Numbered from the stretch's first letter, positions 35,177-45,264 are shown. The stretch: DNA of 64,000 nucleotides from Dokdonia pacifica (GCF_900188275.1 NZ_FZNY01000005.1:62001-126000); one strand, 5' to 3'. Translations and numbers: made by a program. The notes: generated by a model from the sequence alone, not told the origin.

Positions 35177-38100
35177 TTATCTTACGATTAGTTTCTTTAC
35201 AATAGTTTGATCTTCACTTACTATCTGCATAAAATATACCCCTTTAGAAAGGTCATTTATAGAGATTTGTTGTGATTGATTAAAATTAGTAAGGTCTAAT
35301 TGTTTTACTATTTGACCGTTCACATTAATAATAGTTGCACTCTCTAATTGTTTGTTTCCAGTATATCCTAATGTAATTTCTGAAGAAGCTGGGTTAGGGA
35401 ATATTGAAATTTCATTACTCTCAATAACCACTTCTTCTGTACTTAATACTTCTCTCTCTTCAAATACAACAATAAAGCGATCTGGTTGGATTCCTTTTGA
35501 TGCTGTAAATGTATATGGGGCATCTTTAAGGTTTGTTATGGTATTAAGTGTATTATCTATGATATATACAGGCGCATTTTCAAGTCCAACACCTTCTAAA
35601 TGATCTATACTAATAGTATATGTTTCTTCAGTGTCTACTGTCGTTGAAAAACCTACACTTAGTTCCATTTGTGTATTAAATGCTTCACGTCCTTGTATTG
35701 CTAAATACTCTCCTTCTAAGTTTGTAAATAAGGAGATAAATGTTCCTAATCGTTGTGTATCATATCCATCATCATAACCTGCTGTAGCATCTTCTGTAAA
35801 TCCTATTCCAATTTGCGATGTAGCATTCTCATAGGCAGAAGTAGTTAAGTTTAACCAAAGCTTATCAGTATTAGAAATACTTTCATTACTTCTAAAGCCA
35901 TCATTGTTTCCAGTAACTCTCATGCTATTTGTAAATACAACAGGTGTATTACTGGCTGCTTCAGATTGTAATGCTTTAATACCAAATCCTTGTGCAGAAG
36001 ACATAAACTGTCCAGGTGCTATTGGTCCTCCCATATTTACCGCTGCAGTTCCCATCATAGCATTTCTGATAGAAATATCATTCATAGAGAAATTACTAGT
36101 TCCTGGTCCTGGTAAGGTTGAGTTTGGATTGGTAATATGATCCCAATAATAAACCGCAGAAACAGCATCATTTGCATTAATAAAAGCAGTAACATCTATG
36201 GCTGATGCATATGGGTTTCCTAATAGATTATAATTATTTACAGTGGCAGGGCCATTATAATTAATAGGTACTGTAATGGTTCCTGAATTTAACGTGCCAG
36301 GATTCATGGCATCTTGTGTATACGTAAGTGTATAAGAACCATCACCAACATTAGGTGCTGGTTGAGGGAACACTAACTGCCCTATACCTGCGGCTGGCAA
36401 TGCGGTACTTCCTGTTACTGGTAATAAGTAATCATTATCATCATCTAAGAAGTTTTCTGCACCTGCAAACTCTGGAAATGCCATGAGATCAATATCAAAA
36501 GGTACAAAGTTACTAGGTATAATACTAAAGACAGCTCTTGAGTTCCCATAAACTCTATCTCTTGCTTCTGCAGTGACAGGACTACTCATGGCTACATAAT
36601 TACGATCATCTATAACCGGTGTAATTTTCTCAACAGTAATCGTTCCATTATTAAAAGTTTCTGCAGCTTCATTTACTTGAACCAGACTACCTTCATTAGA
36701 AATATCTAAGGTACCATTTACGGTAACATCATTTAATACACTTACAAAATTACCATCTTCTACAGTCAGTGTAGCTCCTGCATTAATAGTTAGTGTACAT
36801 GCTGTAATATCACCTAGTCCCATATCTGCTGTATCATAATCATCAGCTATAATCGCTCTTACAGATGCTGTAGGAGCTCCATTATCCCATCCACCTGCAG
36901 TTGTATATGTTGTAGTCGTAGGACAAGAATCTAAATTTACTTGATACATTCCGTTACCATGTGTTCCTATAAGCATTACACCATCATCTGGACGATATAC
37001 CAAACTACTCACTATGGCAAGCGCTACTTGGTCTGGAGATTCTAATGTCCAATCTGTTGTCGCAGGATTTGTACTTGAGTACAACCCTCTTGCTGTACCT
37101 ACAAAATATCTAGTTTCACCGTCTGCATCTGTAATGGCTGCAGATCGTATAGAATGTACTGACAAGTTACGTTCTGCAAGCGTCCATGTAGGATTTGCAG
37201 CTGTAAGATTTGAAGTTATATAAATATTATTTATTCCATAGTTTGAATATACTACCATTCCTATATCAGGATTTGTAGGATGGATTGCAACACCACTCAC
37301 TACTGAATTTGCTGCAGTAGAAGCACCAGAAGGAGTAATATTAACCGCTGTATTTAAATCTGTATTACGAGGGTTTACGTGTTTAAATACACCGCCATTT
37401 TGTCCACCTATCAAAGTAAAACTACTTGTAGTATATGTTCCTCTTGTAGAGGCCATACTACGTATATTTTGACTCGTAGATAAGCTTCCTATGTCAACCC
37501 ATGAAGCTGAAGAAACTGTTGAAGTAACCGTAGCAGCATTAAGCGCTCTATAAATAGTAGTACCATCTGCATAATACAATGTATTGGTATCTGGATCAAG
37601 GTAAAAGTATGTCACAAAAATACTACTAGTTGTTCCTGTAGGTCTAACATTTGCAAAAAAAGCACCAGAGTTTCTAAATGTAAACATATCTCCTCCTTGT
37701 GCGCCAAAATATAATTGAATATCATTTAAATTAAGAGCTCCGTTACCAGTTCTTCCTATCGCAGCTGAAACACCATCTCCTCCAAAAAAGTCAAGATGTT
37801 CTGTACTACTACCTACACCTGTAAGAGCTGCTGCACCACCAAGTGACGTACCATTATCCTGTGCACCTCCTATCACAAAATCTGTTCCTGCTAAAGGATC
37901 CATCCCCACGTGATAGTATTGATAGGTTTGATAGTTATTATTAAGTGTAGTCCAACGAACCGTACCTGAAGTGGCATCTGTCGTGTGTACACCACCATCA
38001 GTTCCTGAAAGTAATGTGTTTGCATTAAAAGGACTAAAAACTAGATCATGAATATCTGGATGGTGAGTATCTCCATCATTGGCAGCTGCATCTCCAGATC

Positions 38101-39451
38101 CATACGAAGCAAAACTAGTATTACTAATATATCCTCCTATACGTTCAAAAGTAGAACCTGTAACTATATCACTTATTCTATAAGCATTTGTTCCTCCTAT
38201 AACGACAAAATCAGCATCATCGGGTTTTACACTTACTTCTAGATCATATCCTTGTTGTATAGAGAAAGGATCATTACCCCCTAAATCTCCTCCTGGTTCG
38301 TCAGGAAGTTTTCCTGAGAAATCTGTCCATGTGTCTGTTCCTAAATCATAGCGCCATAAATCTGCCTCTATTTGAATAGGTGGTAGACTTGTTGTTTGTC
38401 CGTTATTATAAAGTGCATACACTACATCTGTATCTGAAGGAGCTATTCCTAAAACAACTCTTCCAGTAGAGGCCCATCCTGTTGGTGATCCATTCTGCGC
38501 AATGCGTGTATAACTTCCTGTTCCTGTTGGCGAAGTATACACTCCGTTTTGAGCACTATTAATTCCTCCTACAGAAGCAAATACTCTACCTGTAGAAGTA
38601 ATTTTAACATCTGTTTCTTGAGCAGAAGATGCATTTACTTCTAAATTAAAGTTAGTTCCATCATATCTGAATATCCCTTGAATCGCTGCAACAAATAAAT
38701 CTCCTGTAGTTGGATGTACAGCTAACGAATTAATAATATCAAAATTAGAATCAAATACTTCAAAAGTTGAATCTGTTCCAGGTATTTGAGTCCAAGTTTG
38801 TCCACTATCTGTAGACCTCCAAATTCCCTGTCCTAAATAAAAGGCATCTCCTAAAGAAGCACTATTCCCAAAAACTTCTCCCGTTCCATAGTACCAGATG
38901 TTTTGAAATCCTACCCTAGGGTCTTGCGCAATAGCAGTCACATTATGGATCTCATCATTTGCAGATACTTTTGTCCAAGACGCTCCTCCATCTGTAGTTC
39001 TAAACATTCCACTACTTACACCACCTGCAAGCATTGTATTTCCTGTATTGTCACTGAGGTCTACCGCTAATGCTCTTGTACGTCCTCCTAAATTAGAAGG
39101 TCCTCTTGATTCATAAGGAATTGTAAAAGCTCTTGAATCTGAACTTCCAGACAAACTATTAGATTTTTCCCTCATTGCAGCTTCTAGCTCTAATGCTTTT
39201 TCTTCTCTTGGTATTAATCCGGTTGCAGGATTTTTTTGCATATCAAACTCAAACTGAGCTCTCTGCTCGATGGTACGTCTTTTTTCTTCTAGAGACTTCT
39301 TTTCTTTCTTCTTTTCTTCTAAAGATGTCAATGCCTCTTCCTGAGTTTTCTTATTGACTTCTGGTCTAGATTCCGTCTCTCCATCATAAAAAAACAGAAA
39401 ACAAAATATCCCAAGAAGAATAACTGAAATGGTTAGTATTTTTTTATTCAT
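35177..39451 (-). CDS. Giant secreted sortilin/BNR-type beta-propeller protein with T9SS type A sorting tail
   Basis: A 1424-aa exported protein. Residues 4-22 are a hydrophobic signal segment; 35-100 form a charged coiled coil. About 108-890 hold Asp-box/BNR-like propeller repeats (GMFRTTDGGASWTKVS, GIWRSTDSGQTWTQIPG, GGVFKHVNPRN), as in VPS10/sortilin and sialidase-like folds. About 925-1000 has the LTINAGATLTVEDGNFVSVLNDVTVNGTL repeat common before T9SS tails. The last 80 residues (ISIFPNPASSEITLGY ... GVYFMQIVSEDQTIVKKLIVR) are a type A sorting domain, cleaved on export by the type IX system. Surface-attached or secreted; substrate or ligand is unknown. Its own terminator separates it from the eCIS regulator. 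Confidence 0.88.
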   Translation of the reverse strand: MNKKILTISVILLGIFCFLFFYDGETESRPEVNKKTQEEALTSLEEKKKEKKSLEEKRRTIEQRAQFEFDMQKNPATGLIPREEKALELEAAMREKSNSLSGSSDSRAFTIPYESRGPSNLGGRTRALAVDLSDNTGNTMLAGGVSSGMFRTTDGGASWTKVSANDEIHNVTAIAQDPRVGFQNIWYYGTGEVFGNSASLGDAFYLGQGIWRSTDSGQTWTQIPGTDSTFEVFDSNFDIINSLAVHPTTGDLFVAAIQGIFRYDGTNFNLEVNASSAQETDVKITSTGRVFASVGGINSAQNGVYTSPTGTGSYTRIAQNGSPTGWASTGRVVLGIAPSDTDVVYALYNNGQTTSLPPIQIEADLWRYDLGTDTWTDFSGKLPDEPGGDLGGNDPFSIQQGYDLEVSVKPDDADFVVIGGTNAYRISDIVTGSTFERIGGYISNTSFASYGSGDAAANDGDTHHPDIHDLVFSPFNANTLLSGTDGGVHTTDATSGTVRWTTLNNNYQTYQYYHVGMDPLAGTDFVIGGAQDNGTSLGGAAALTGVGSSTEHLDFFGGDGVSAAIGRTGNGALNLNDIQLYFGAQGGDMFTFRNSGAFFANVRPTGTTSSIFVTYFYLDPDTNTLYYADGTTIYRALNAATVTSTVSSASWVDIGSLSTSQNIRSMASTRGTYTTSSFTLIGGQNGGVFKHVNPRNTDLNTAVNITPSGASTAANSVVSGVAIHPTNPDIGMVVYSNYGINNIYITSNLTAANPTWTLAERNLSVHSIRSAAITDADGETRYFVGTARGLYSSTNPATTDWTLESPDQVALAIVSSLVYRPDDGVMLIGTHGNGMYQVNLDSCPTTTTYTTAGGWDNGAPTASVRAIIADDYDTADMGLGDITACTLTINAGATLTVEDGNFVSVLNDVTVNGTLDISNEGSLVQVNEAAETFNNGTITVEKITPVIDDRNYVAMSSPVTAEARDRVYGNSRAVFSIIPSNFVPFDIDLMAFPEFAGAENFLDDDNDYLLPVTGSTALPAAGIGQLVFPQPAPNVGDGSYTLTYTQDAMNPGTLNSGTITVPINYNGPATVNNYNLLGNPYASAIDVTAFINANDAVSAVYYWDHITNPNSTLPGPGTSNFSMNDISIRNAMMGTAAVNMGGPIAPGQFMSSAQGFGIKALQSEAASNTPVVFTNSMRVTGNNDGFRSNESISNTDKLWLNLTTSAYENATSQIGIGFTEDATAGYDDGYDTQRLGTFISLFTNLEGEYLAIQGREAFNTQMELSVGFSTTVDTEETYTISIDHLEGVGLENAPVYIIDNTLNTITNLKDAPYTFTASKGIQPDRFIVVFEEREVLSTEEVVIESNEISIFPNPASSEITLGYTGNKQLESATIINVNGQIVKQLDLTNFNQSQQISINDLSKGVYFMQIVSEDQTIVKKLIVR

Positions 39452-39794
39452 AATTAAGTTAGTTTTAGAGTTTAGGGGGAGGTTTAAAAAAAATGATTTG
39501 ATTTAAATTATATAAATCTATACCTAATACTAAAATGATATAGAGGTATGTAAAGTTTAACTGGCTAAAAATACATATTTTTTTCAAAAAAATATCGACA
39601 AAAAGCATTAAATACCGACAAAATACATAATTATATTTTGAATAAAACACCAAAAACATAAAAAATTTACACAATACGCTTAAAACCAATATTTTAAATA
39701 AATAATCAAAATCTTAATATAAATATAATTTTATAGCACAAAAAAAGAGCTATCTGTGACAGATAGCTCTTTTTTTATGTTGAGTAAAGTATAC
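39452..39794. other. 343-bp intergenic region upstream of the T9SS gene
   Basis: Very AT-rich. It contains the 5' flank of the T9SS protein gene, A/T tracts and the yajC terminator at its right end. A 74-codon minus-strand frame inside has membrane-like composition but no family features. No RNA gene is recognised. Confidence 0.5.
39741..39776 (-). terminator. Bidirectional-looking terminator after yajC
   Basis: AGAGCTATCTG (39746-39756) and CAGATAGCTCT (39760-39770) form an 11-bp stem with a TGA loop, flanked by A6 and T6 runs. It ends the minus-strand nusB/DUF1573/yajC group. Confidence 0.92.
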
Positions 39795-40079
39795 TTATTT
39801 TTTTGAGACTACAGGGGTATTTAACTTGCTACTCATTTCTATAGAAATAGCAGATCTTTCAAATTTCATTTTTCCAGCTCCAGTTTCTAAGACAAACGTA
39901 GTGTCATTTAATTCTAGAACTTTCCCGTGTAAACCACTTTTGGTAATTACTTTATCACCTTTTTTTAGGGCTTTATCAAAAGCCTTTTCTTGCTTATTTT
40001 TTTTCTGTTGAGGTAGTACTATAAAAAATATAATAAATACCGCAAATAGCAAGATGGGTCCTAATAATTCAGTGCTCAT
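39795..40079 (-). CDS. yajC: Preprotein translocase subunit YajC
   Basis: A 94-aa protein with one membrane helix (LLGPILLFAVFIIFFIVLP, 5-23), followed by a basic stretch (QQKKNKQEKAFDKALKKGDKV) and the family's KVITKSGLHGKVLELND small beta domain. It is an accessory subunit of the Sec machinery with SecDF. It follows the DUF1573 lipoprotein gene by 3 bp. Confidence 0.95.
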   Translation of the reverse strand: MSTELLGPILLFAVFIIFFIVLPQQKKNKQEKAFDKALKKGDKVITKSGLHGKVLELNDTTFVLETGAGKMKFERSAISIEMSSKLNTPVVSKK

Positions 40080-40082
40080 ATA

Positions 40083-40544
40083 TTATTTACTAACTCCAGC
40101 GTTTGGCGCATTTACAAAAGCTTTAATACGTAAAGTTTCTGTTCCTTTTTCTGTATTAGCTTTAATCGTAATTGTTTTAGTAATTGCGTTTGTACCACTA
40201 GCGTTATACTTTACTAATAACTCACCTTTTTCTCCTGGTGCAACTGGATTTTTAGAATACTCAGGAACTGTACATCCACAAGAACTCTTAGCATCAACAA
40301 TTACTAAAGGAGCTTTTCCTGTATTTGTAAAAGTAAATTTATGCTCTACTGGGTTTCCTTTGTCTATAGTACCAAAATCGTATTCAGACTCATCAAAAGT
40401 CATTACAGGGAATTCAGTTGCTTGAGCATCACGTGCTGCAGCTACTTCTACATTGTCTTCTTTTACTTTACTTGTTGCATCTTCTTTACAAGATGTAAAG
40501 ATCATAGCAGTTAGTACACCTAATACTAGAATACCTTTTTTCAT
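40083..40544 (-). CDS. DUF1573 lipoprotein
   Basis: A 153-aa predicted lipoprotein (MKKGILVLGVLTAMIFTSC, acylated Cys19). The mature part is an Ig-like DUF1573 domain: DYDFGTIDKG-type start, VEHKFTFTNTGKAPLVI, then SSCGCTVPEYSKNPVAPGEKGEL. The paired cysteines in SCGC are conserved in the family. Function of the family is not established; it is very common in Bacteroidota. It lies 3 bp before yajC and 161 bp after nusB, and is likely transcribed with them. Confidence 0.9.
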   Translation of the reverse strand: MKKGILVLGVLTAMIFTSCKEDATSKVKEDNVEVAAARDAQATEFPVMTFDESEYDFGTIDKGNPVEHKFTFTNTGKAPLVIVDAKSSCGCTVPEYSKNPVAPGEKGELLVKYNASGTNAITKTITIKANTEKGTETLRIKAFVNAPNAGVSK

Positions 40545-40705
40545 TATTTTATAATTTTAATTAATATAGTTCAACCACAAAAGTACTAAAAATACTTATA
40601 AACTAAAGTTAAGATAATTAGTTTATGATTCTATTAAATATTGAAGCAAAAAACAAATTAAGTCACTAAATATCAATAATTTAAATTCTAATTTTATTAA
40701 AATAA

Positions 40706-41650
40706 TTACTTTAGTCCTCTTCCTTCTTTCTTAAATTTATTGGTTTTTTCGTATTCTTTAACCAACTTATCTAATATTCCATTAATGAATATACTACTTT
40801 TAGGAGTAGAATATTCTTTGGCAATTTCTAGATATTCATTAATAGTAGCTTTGACTGGAATGGATGGAAATTTTAAAAATTCACATAATGCCATTTTAAT
40901 AAGTACAAAGTCTACATCGGCGATACGTTCTTTATCCCAATTTGGTGTATTCTTTTCTATCTCTGCGCTTAAAAATGCGTTGTTACCAAAAGTTTGTTCC
41001 AATAATTCTATACTAAATCGTTTATCATCTTCATTTTTAAATAAACTAGGAAGAAATAGACTTTCTGGCGAATTTGGTTTTACTTTTTGTAATCGTTTTA
41101 AAACAGTCATATTTACAATAGGAAGGTCATCCAACCACGTTAACCTGCTGTCTTCTATATAATCGTACAGCTTATCGTTTGGTGCGATTAACTCTGTATA
41201 CCATTGTATAATAAAATCTTTTGCACTTTTAAAATCAGTTGTAGGATCATTCATGTATTTCTCATAAAGATCACTTGCGATGAGTTCATTAAATATGACA
41301 GCTACATACTCATCATCCATGCGCCAATTTTTCAATTTGCGCTTATCTAGTTCGTCCTGTAACAAAGCATTTTCACTTAGTTTTACAAGAACTTCATTGG
41401 TAATAAATTTTTGGTTTGGATTCTTCTCTTCTTCGGTAGCAAGGATTTTTTTAGATAGTTTTTCTGAGTGCGCTTTCGCGAAAGCGTGTACCTCCACCAT
41501 CATATCTAGCATCAAAAGATACAGGTTATATACCTGTGCTATACTTTCGTTTACAAATTTACCTTCTACTTGGAGATTGTTATTCTCCTTGCATCCCATT
41601 GCATAAATGGTTTGCATCACCTTCACTCGAATGTGTCTTCTATTAAGCAT
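40706..41650 (-). CDS. nusB: Transcription antitermination factor NusB (long Bacteroidota form)
   Basis: A 314-aa NusB. The start MLNRRHIRVKVMQTIYAMGC and the C-terminal NVDFVLIKMAL-like segment with FPSIPVKATINEYLEIAKEYSTPKSSIFINGILDKL are diagnostic. It is about twice the length of the E. coli protein, owing to an N-terminal extension usual in this phylum. It acts with NusE/S10 at boxA to support rRNA transcription. A palindrome at 41471-41486 is read as AFAKA (residues 56-60) in the extension. Confidence 0.93.
   Translation of the reverse strand: MLNRRHIRVKVMQTIYAMGCKENNNLQVEGKFVNESIAQVYNLYLLMLDMMVEVHAFAKAHSEKLSKKILATEEEKNPNQKFITNEVLVKLSENALLQDELDKRKLKNWRMDDEYVAVIFNELIASDLYEKYMNDPTTDFKSAKDFIIQWYTELIAPNDKLYDYIEDSRLTWLDDLPIVNMTVLKRLQKVKPNSPESLFLPSLFKNEDDKRFSIELLEQTFGNNAFLSAEIEKNTPNWDKERIADVDFVLIKMALCEFLKFPSIPVKATINEYLEIAKEYSTPKSSIFINGILDKLVKEYEKTNKFKKEGRGLK
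41471..41486. repeat. CGCTTTCGCGAAAGCG palindrome in nusB
   Basis: Perfect 16-bp copy, read as AFAKA in the non-conserved N-terminal extension. Confidence 0.9.
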
Positions 41651-41688
41651 AGCTACAAAGAACTTTTTTCTTTTAAATAAATTAAAAA

Positions 41689-41719
41689 AGGGATTTTACC
41701 TTTTTTTGATAAAATCCCT
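41689..41719 (-). terminator. Terminator of the leucine dehydrogenase-type gene
   Basis: AGGGATTTTA (41689-41698) pairs with TAAAATCCCT (41710-41719), with a T run on the minus strand. It lies between the dehydrogenase stop and the nusB start. Confidence 0.85.
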
Positions 41720-41750
41720 GCGAAAATACATATTTTTAATAGTAGTATAC

Positions 41751-42851
41751 CTACTTATTTTCATTTTTACGAGCCTCAATACGTTCTACTGCAATTTTAA
41801 GTGCAGCTTGATGTGTTGTAATGTGACTAGTTTCGGCAGTACGCAAGATTTCTAATGTAGTATCATAAATATTTTCTGTCTTACGCATGATCTCTTGTTT
41901 ACCGTAATTTTCAAGCTCTGCATATACATTAATAATACCTCCTGCATTAATTAAGAAATCTGGAGCATATACAATGCCTTGTTTCTGTAATAAAGCACCG
42001 TGAAGATTTTCATCTGCAAGTTGGTTGTTTGCTGCTCCCGCAATAACTTTTGCTTGTAATTTTTGGATTGTATGATCATTAATAGTAGCTCCTAGTGCAC
42101 ATGGCGCATAGATATCTACTGGGGTATTATAAACATCATCTCCTCTATAAATTTCTGCTCCATATTTAGCACTTACTTCTTCTAAACGTGCTTCATTAAT
42201 ATCACTTATAATTACTTTTCCTCCTTCATTAGTGATATGCTCTACAAGTACTTCTCCTACATGCCCAATACCTTGTACAAGCACCGTACGTCCTTCTAGA
42301 TTATCTGATCCATAAGCATATTTTGAAGCAGCTTTCATCCCCATAAAAACTCCATAGGCTGTTATAGGTGATGGATTTCCAGCGCCTCCTTTACTCTCAG
42401 AAATTCCAGTTACATAAGGAGTTACTTCACGTACTAGATCCATATCTGCTGTTTCCATTCCTACATCTTCTGCAGTAATATATTTTCCACTAAGAGAATG
42501 TACAAACTCTCCAAAACGCTTCATTAGTTCTGGTGTTTTTTGAGTTTTAGCATCTCCTATAATAACTGCTTTTCCACCTCCTAAGTTAAGGCCTGTAATA
42601 GCACTTTTAAAAGACATTCCTCTAGAGAGACGAAGTACGTCATTAAGAGCATCCCACTCAGTTGCATAATTCCACATACGTGTACCTCCAAGAGCAGGTC
42701 CTAGAACTGTATTATGAATCCCAATGATTGCTTTTAAACCTGTATCTTTGTCATTGCAAAAAACAATTTGTTCGTGATCATTGAAAGAAAGCTGTCCAAA
42801 CACTGGATCTGCTTTTTTTAGTTCTTGAGGTGTAAGTATATCTGCAGTCAT
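41751..42851 (-). CDS. Leucine dehydrogenase-type Glu/Leu/Phe/Val dehydrogenase
   Basis: A 366-aa NAD-dependent amino-acid dehydrogenase. The catalytic lysine motif is in GGTRMW...LNLGGGKAVIIGD (about 75-117), and the Rossmann part has VLVQGIGHVGEVLVEHI (190-206). APCALGATINDHTI and GAANNQL follow the family pattern. It deaminates branched-chain amino acids (leucine, valine, isoleucine) to 2-oxo acids, useful in a peptide-consuming organism. It has its own candidate promoter and terminator. Confidence 0.9.
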   Translation of the reverse strand: MTADILTPQELKKADPVFGQLSFNDHEQIVFCNDKDTGLKAIIGIHNTVLGPALGGTRMWNYATEWDALNDVLRLSRGMSFKSAITGLNLGGGKAVIIGDAKTQKTPELMKRFGEFVHSLSGKYITAEDVGMETADMDLVREVTPYVTGISESKGGAGNPSPITAYGVFMGMKAASKYAYGSDNLEGRTVLVQGIGHVGEVLVEHITNEGGKVIISDINEARLEEVSAKYGAEIYRGDDVYNTPVDIYAPCALGATINDHTIQKLQAKVIAGAANNQLADENLHGALLQKQGIVYAPDFLINAGGIINVYAELENYGKQEIMRKTENIYDTTLEILRTAETSHITTHQAALKIAVERIEARKNENK

Positions 42852-42900
42852 AACTATATGTATAAAATGAATATTTTATCTTTTTACTAAAAAGATCGTG

Positions 42901-42934
42901 CAAAAATAACGAATAGTTCAATTTGTTAATGCAA
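42901..42934 (-). promoter_or_regulatory. Candidate flavobacterial promoter of the dehydrogenase gene
   Basis: On the minus strand TTG (42932-42934) and TATTTTTG (42901-42908) are spaced 23 bp, an exact fit to TANNTTTG at the outer spacing limit. Transcription would start about 40 bp before the ATG at 42851. Confidence 0.45.
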
Positions 42935-42987
42935 AATTGACGTTAAAATGAGAATTTGTTAATAAAATAAGTATAGCCTATCCATAC

Positions 42988-44739
42988 ATGAAAGCCCTTA
43001 AATCTTTAAACCACTACTTTTTACGTTATAAATGGAGGCTTATTATTGGTATTTTTACCATCATTGCTGCTCGTTTTTTTGCAGTTACAGTAGTCACACT
43101 TGTTGGGAAATCTGTAAAAGTGATTGAAGCATACCTAAAAACTGAGATTACAACTACTCAATTTGAAAATGATCTTCAATACTATTTACTCTTATTATTA
43201 GGTGCTGTTTTTCTTTCTGGTTTTTTTACTTTCTTAATGCGACAACTTATCATTGTTGTTTCTCGATATATTGAAGCAGATTTGAAAGATGATATATATG
43301 CACAATACCAAAGATTATCGTTAGGGTTCTATAAAAAAAATAGAACTGGAGATTTAATGAATCGGATCAGTGAAGATGTAGGAAAGGTTCGTATGTACAT
43401 AGGACCTGCTATTATGTATATGCTTACTGCCTTAGTGCTTTTTGCCACAGTGATACCTTATATGTATACTACAGCCACTAGTTTGACGCTATATACCCTT
43501 ATTCCATTACCAATATTATCTATTGCGATTTATAAATTAAGTAGGGAGATTCATAAAAGGAGTACCATTGTTCAAGAATATTTATCAAAACTCACCACAT
43601 TTACACAAGAATCTTTTAGCGGCATATCCGTGATTAAAGCCTACACTTTAGAAGGATACACCCAGCAAGGATTTACAAAACTAAGTGACGATAGTAAAAA
43701 TAAAAACTTAGATTTAGTAAAAGTACAGGCATTCTTCTTCCCTTTAATGATCGGATTAATTGGTTCTAGTAACCTATTGGTAATCTACATTGGAGGAAAT
43801 CAATATATCAATGATCAAATAAAACTTGAAACATTAATAGAGTTTATCATGTTTGTAAATATGCTTACATGGCCAGTAGCAACTGTAGGATGGGTTACAT
43901 CTATTATCAAAGCGGCAGAAGCATCGCAAATAAGAATAAATGAATTTTTGAAGATTGAGCCTGAAATTCAAAATACTATAGAGACGAAAACCCCTATTCA
44001 AGGAGAGATTACATTTGACAATGTAAGTTTCACGTATGAAGATACGAATATTACAGCGCTTAAAAATGTATCTTTCTCTATTCAAAAAGGGCAAACACTA
44101 GCTATTATAGGACGTACAGGTTCTGGAAAATCTACTATTCTTGAGCTTATTGGAAGATTGTATGAAGTGACATCTGGAGAAATTCGTATTGACAATACCC
44201 CTATTCAAGATCTTAATCTAGATAATTTGCGTGCATCTATAGGATATGTACCGCAGGATGCTTTTTTATTTTCCGACAGTATTAAAGAAAATATCAAATT
44301 TGGAGCTCCAAATGCTACCGATGAAGAAGTAATTTCTTATGCAAAGGCTGCTGTAGTACATCAAAACATCGCCGAATTTAAAGAAGGATATGATACTATT
44401 TTAGGAGAAAGAGGGATTACATTATCTGGTGGTCAAAAACAACGAGTATCTATTGCTAGAGCACTCATAAGTAAGCCAAAATTAATTTTATTAGACGATT
44501 CATTAAGTGCTGTAGATACAGAAACTGAAGAGCAAATTTTAGAAAATCTTGATCAAACAAGTAAAAATACAACCACGATAATTGTAAGTCATAGAATTTC
44601 ATCTGCAAAAAATGCAGATCAAATTATAATTCTTAATGAAGGACAAATAACGCAACAAGGCACTCATAATCAGCTTATAAAAGAAGAAGGATATTATAAA
44701 GAATTATATTTAAAACAGCTAGATGAGAAAGAAATGTAA
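42988..44739 (+). CDS. ABC-type exporter half-transporter (MdlA/MsbA-like)
   Basis: A 583-aa fusion of a six-helix membrane domain (about 15-305) and an ATPase domain. Walker A GRTGSGKST is near residues 374-382, the Q-loop in VPQDAFLF, the signature LSGGQKQR near 478, and Walker B LILLDDSLSAVD near 500. The residue after the Walker B Asp is Asp rather than the usual catalytic Glu, as in one half of heterodimeric exporters such as MdlA. No partner half-transporter is adjacent, so it may be a homodimer with slow ATPase or may pair with a protein encoded elsewhere. The substrate is unknown. It is divergently arranged from the dehydrogenase gene. Confidence 0.92.
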   Translation: MKALKSLNHYFLRYKWRLIIGIFTIIAARFFAVTVVTLVGKSVKVIEAYLKTEITTTQFENDLQYYLLLLLGAVFLSGFFTFLMRQLIIVVSRYIEADLKDDIYAQYQRLSLGFYKKNRTGDLMNRISEDVGKVRMYIGPAIMYMLTALVLFATVIPYMYTTATSLTLYTLIPLPILSIAIYKLSREIHKRSTIVQEYLSKLTTFTQESFSGISVIKAYTLEGYTQQGFTKLSDDSKNKNLDLVKVQAFFFPLMIGLIGSSNLLVIYIGGNQYINDQIKLETLIEFIMFVNMLTWPVATVGWVTSIIKAAEASQIRINEFLKIEPEIQNTIETKTPIQGEITFDNVSFTYEDTNITALKNVSFSIQKGQTLAIIGRTGSGKSTILELIGRLYEVTSGEIRIDNTPIQDLNLDNLRASIGYVPQDAFLFSDSIKENIKFGAPNATDEEVISYAKAAVVHQNIAEFKEGYDTILGERGITLSGGQKQRVSIARALISKPKLILLDDSLSAVDTETEEQILENLDQTSKNTTTIIVSHRISSAKNADQIIILNEGQITQQGTHNQLIKEEGYYKELYLKQLDEKEM

Positions 44740-44815
44740 AAAAAAATTGGGCGACATTCTTTTTTTTATCATTTTTGAGCTAGGAATTACTAAAAACTAA
44801 AACTACAAATTGACT

Positions 44816-45208
44816 ATGGGTGATTATGATTCGAGGGATAATGAAGAAATTTTCTCAAAAGTATTAAGAGCTGGTAGAAGAACATATTTTTTTGATGTGC
44901 GCTCTACAAAAGCAGGAGACTATTACTTAACCATTACTGAAAGTAAGAAGTTTACAAATGATGATGGTTCATTTCACTTCAAAAAACACAAAATTTATCT
45001 TTACAAAGAAGATTTTTCTGGATTTACAGATATTTTAGAGGAGATGACTACCTACATTCTTCAAGAAAAAGGAGAAGAAGTTATAAGTGATCGTCATCAG
45101 ACTAATTATCAACGTCCCGAAGCAGTAGAAGATAATGACGGAACTACAGATGAAGCAGATGCGCCTAATGCAGAAAGCTTTACTAATGTAAATTTTGAAG
45201 ATATATAA
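44816..45208 (+). CDS. Bacterial PUR-alpha family DNA/RNA-binding protein (DUF3276)
   Basis: A 130-aa protein. ATG at 44816 (MGDYDSRDNEEIFSKVLRAG) is preferred over a TTG two codons upstream. Residues 11-75 contain EIFSKVLRAGRRTYFFDVRSTKAGDYYLTITESKK, the PUR repeat, which binds single-stranded nucleic acid as a dimer. The C-terminal 45 residues are acidic and disordered (DNDGTTDEADAPNAESF). Regulatory targets are unknown. Confidence 0.9.
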   Translation: MGDYDSRDNEEIFSKVLRAGRRTYFFDVRSTKAGDYYLTITESKKFTNDDGSFHFKKHKIYLYKEDFSGFTDILEEMTTYILQEKGEEVISDRHQTNYQRPEAVEDNDGTTDEADAPNAESFTNVNFEDI

Positions 45209-45233
45209 TAGATATCTCTTAATGTATAAAATG

Positions 45234-45264
45234 AAAAGCTCATCAGAAATTGATGAGCTTTTTT
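45234..45264 (+). terminator. Terminator of the PUR-alpha gene
   Basis: AAAAGCTCATCA (45234-45245) pairs with TGATGAGCTTTT (45251-45262) around GAAAT, followed by T residues. Confidence 0.9.

Noticed and set aside
39465-39689. 74-codon minus-strand frame
   Set aside because: Low-complexity, hydrophobic composition from AT-rich DNA, with no family pattern.
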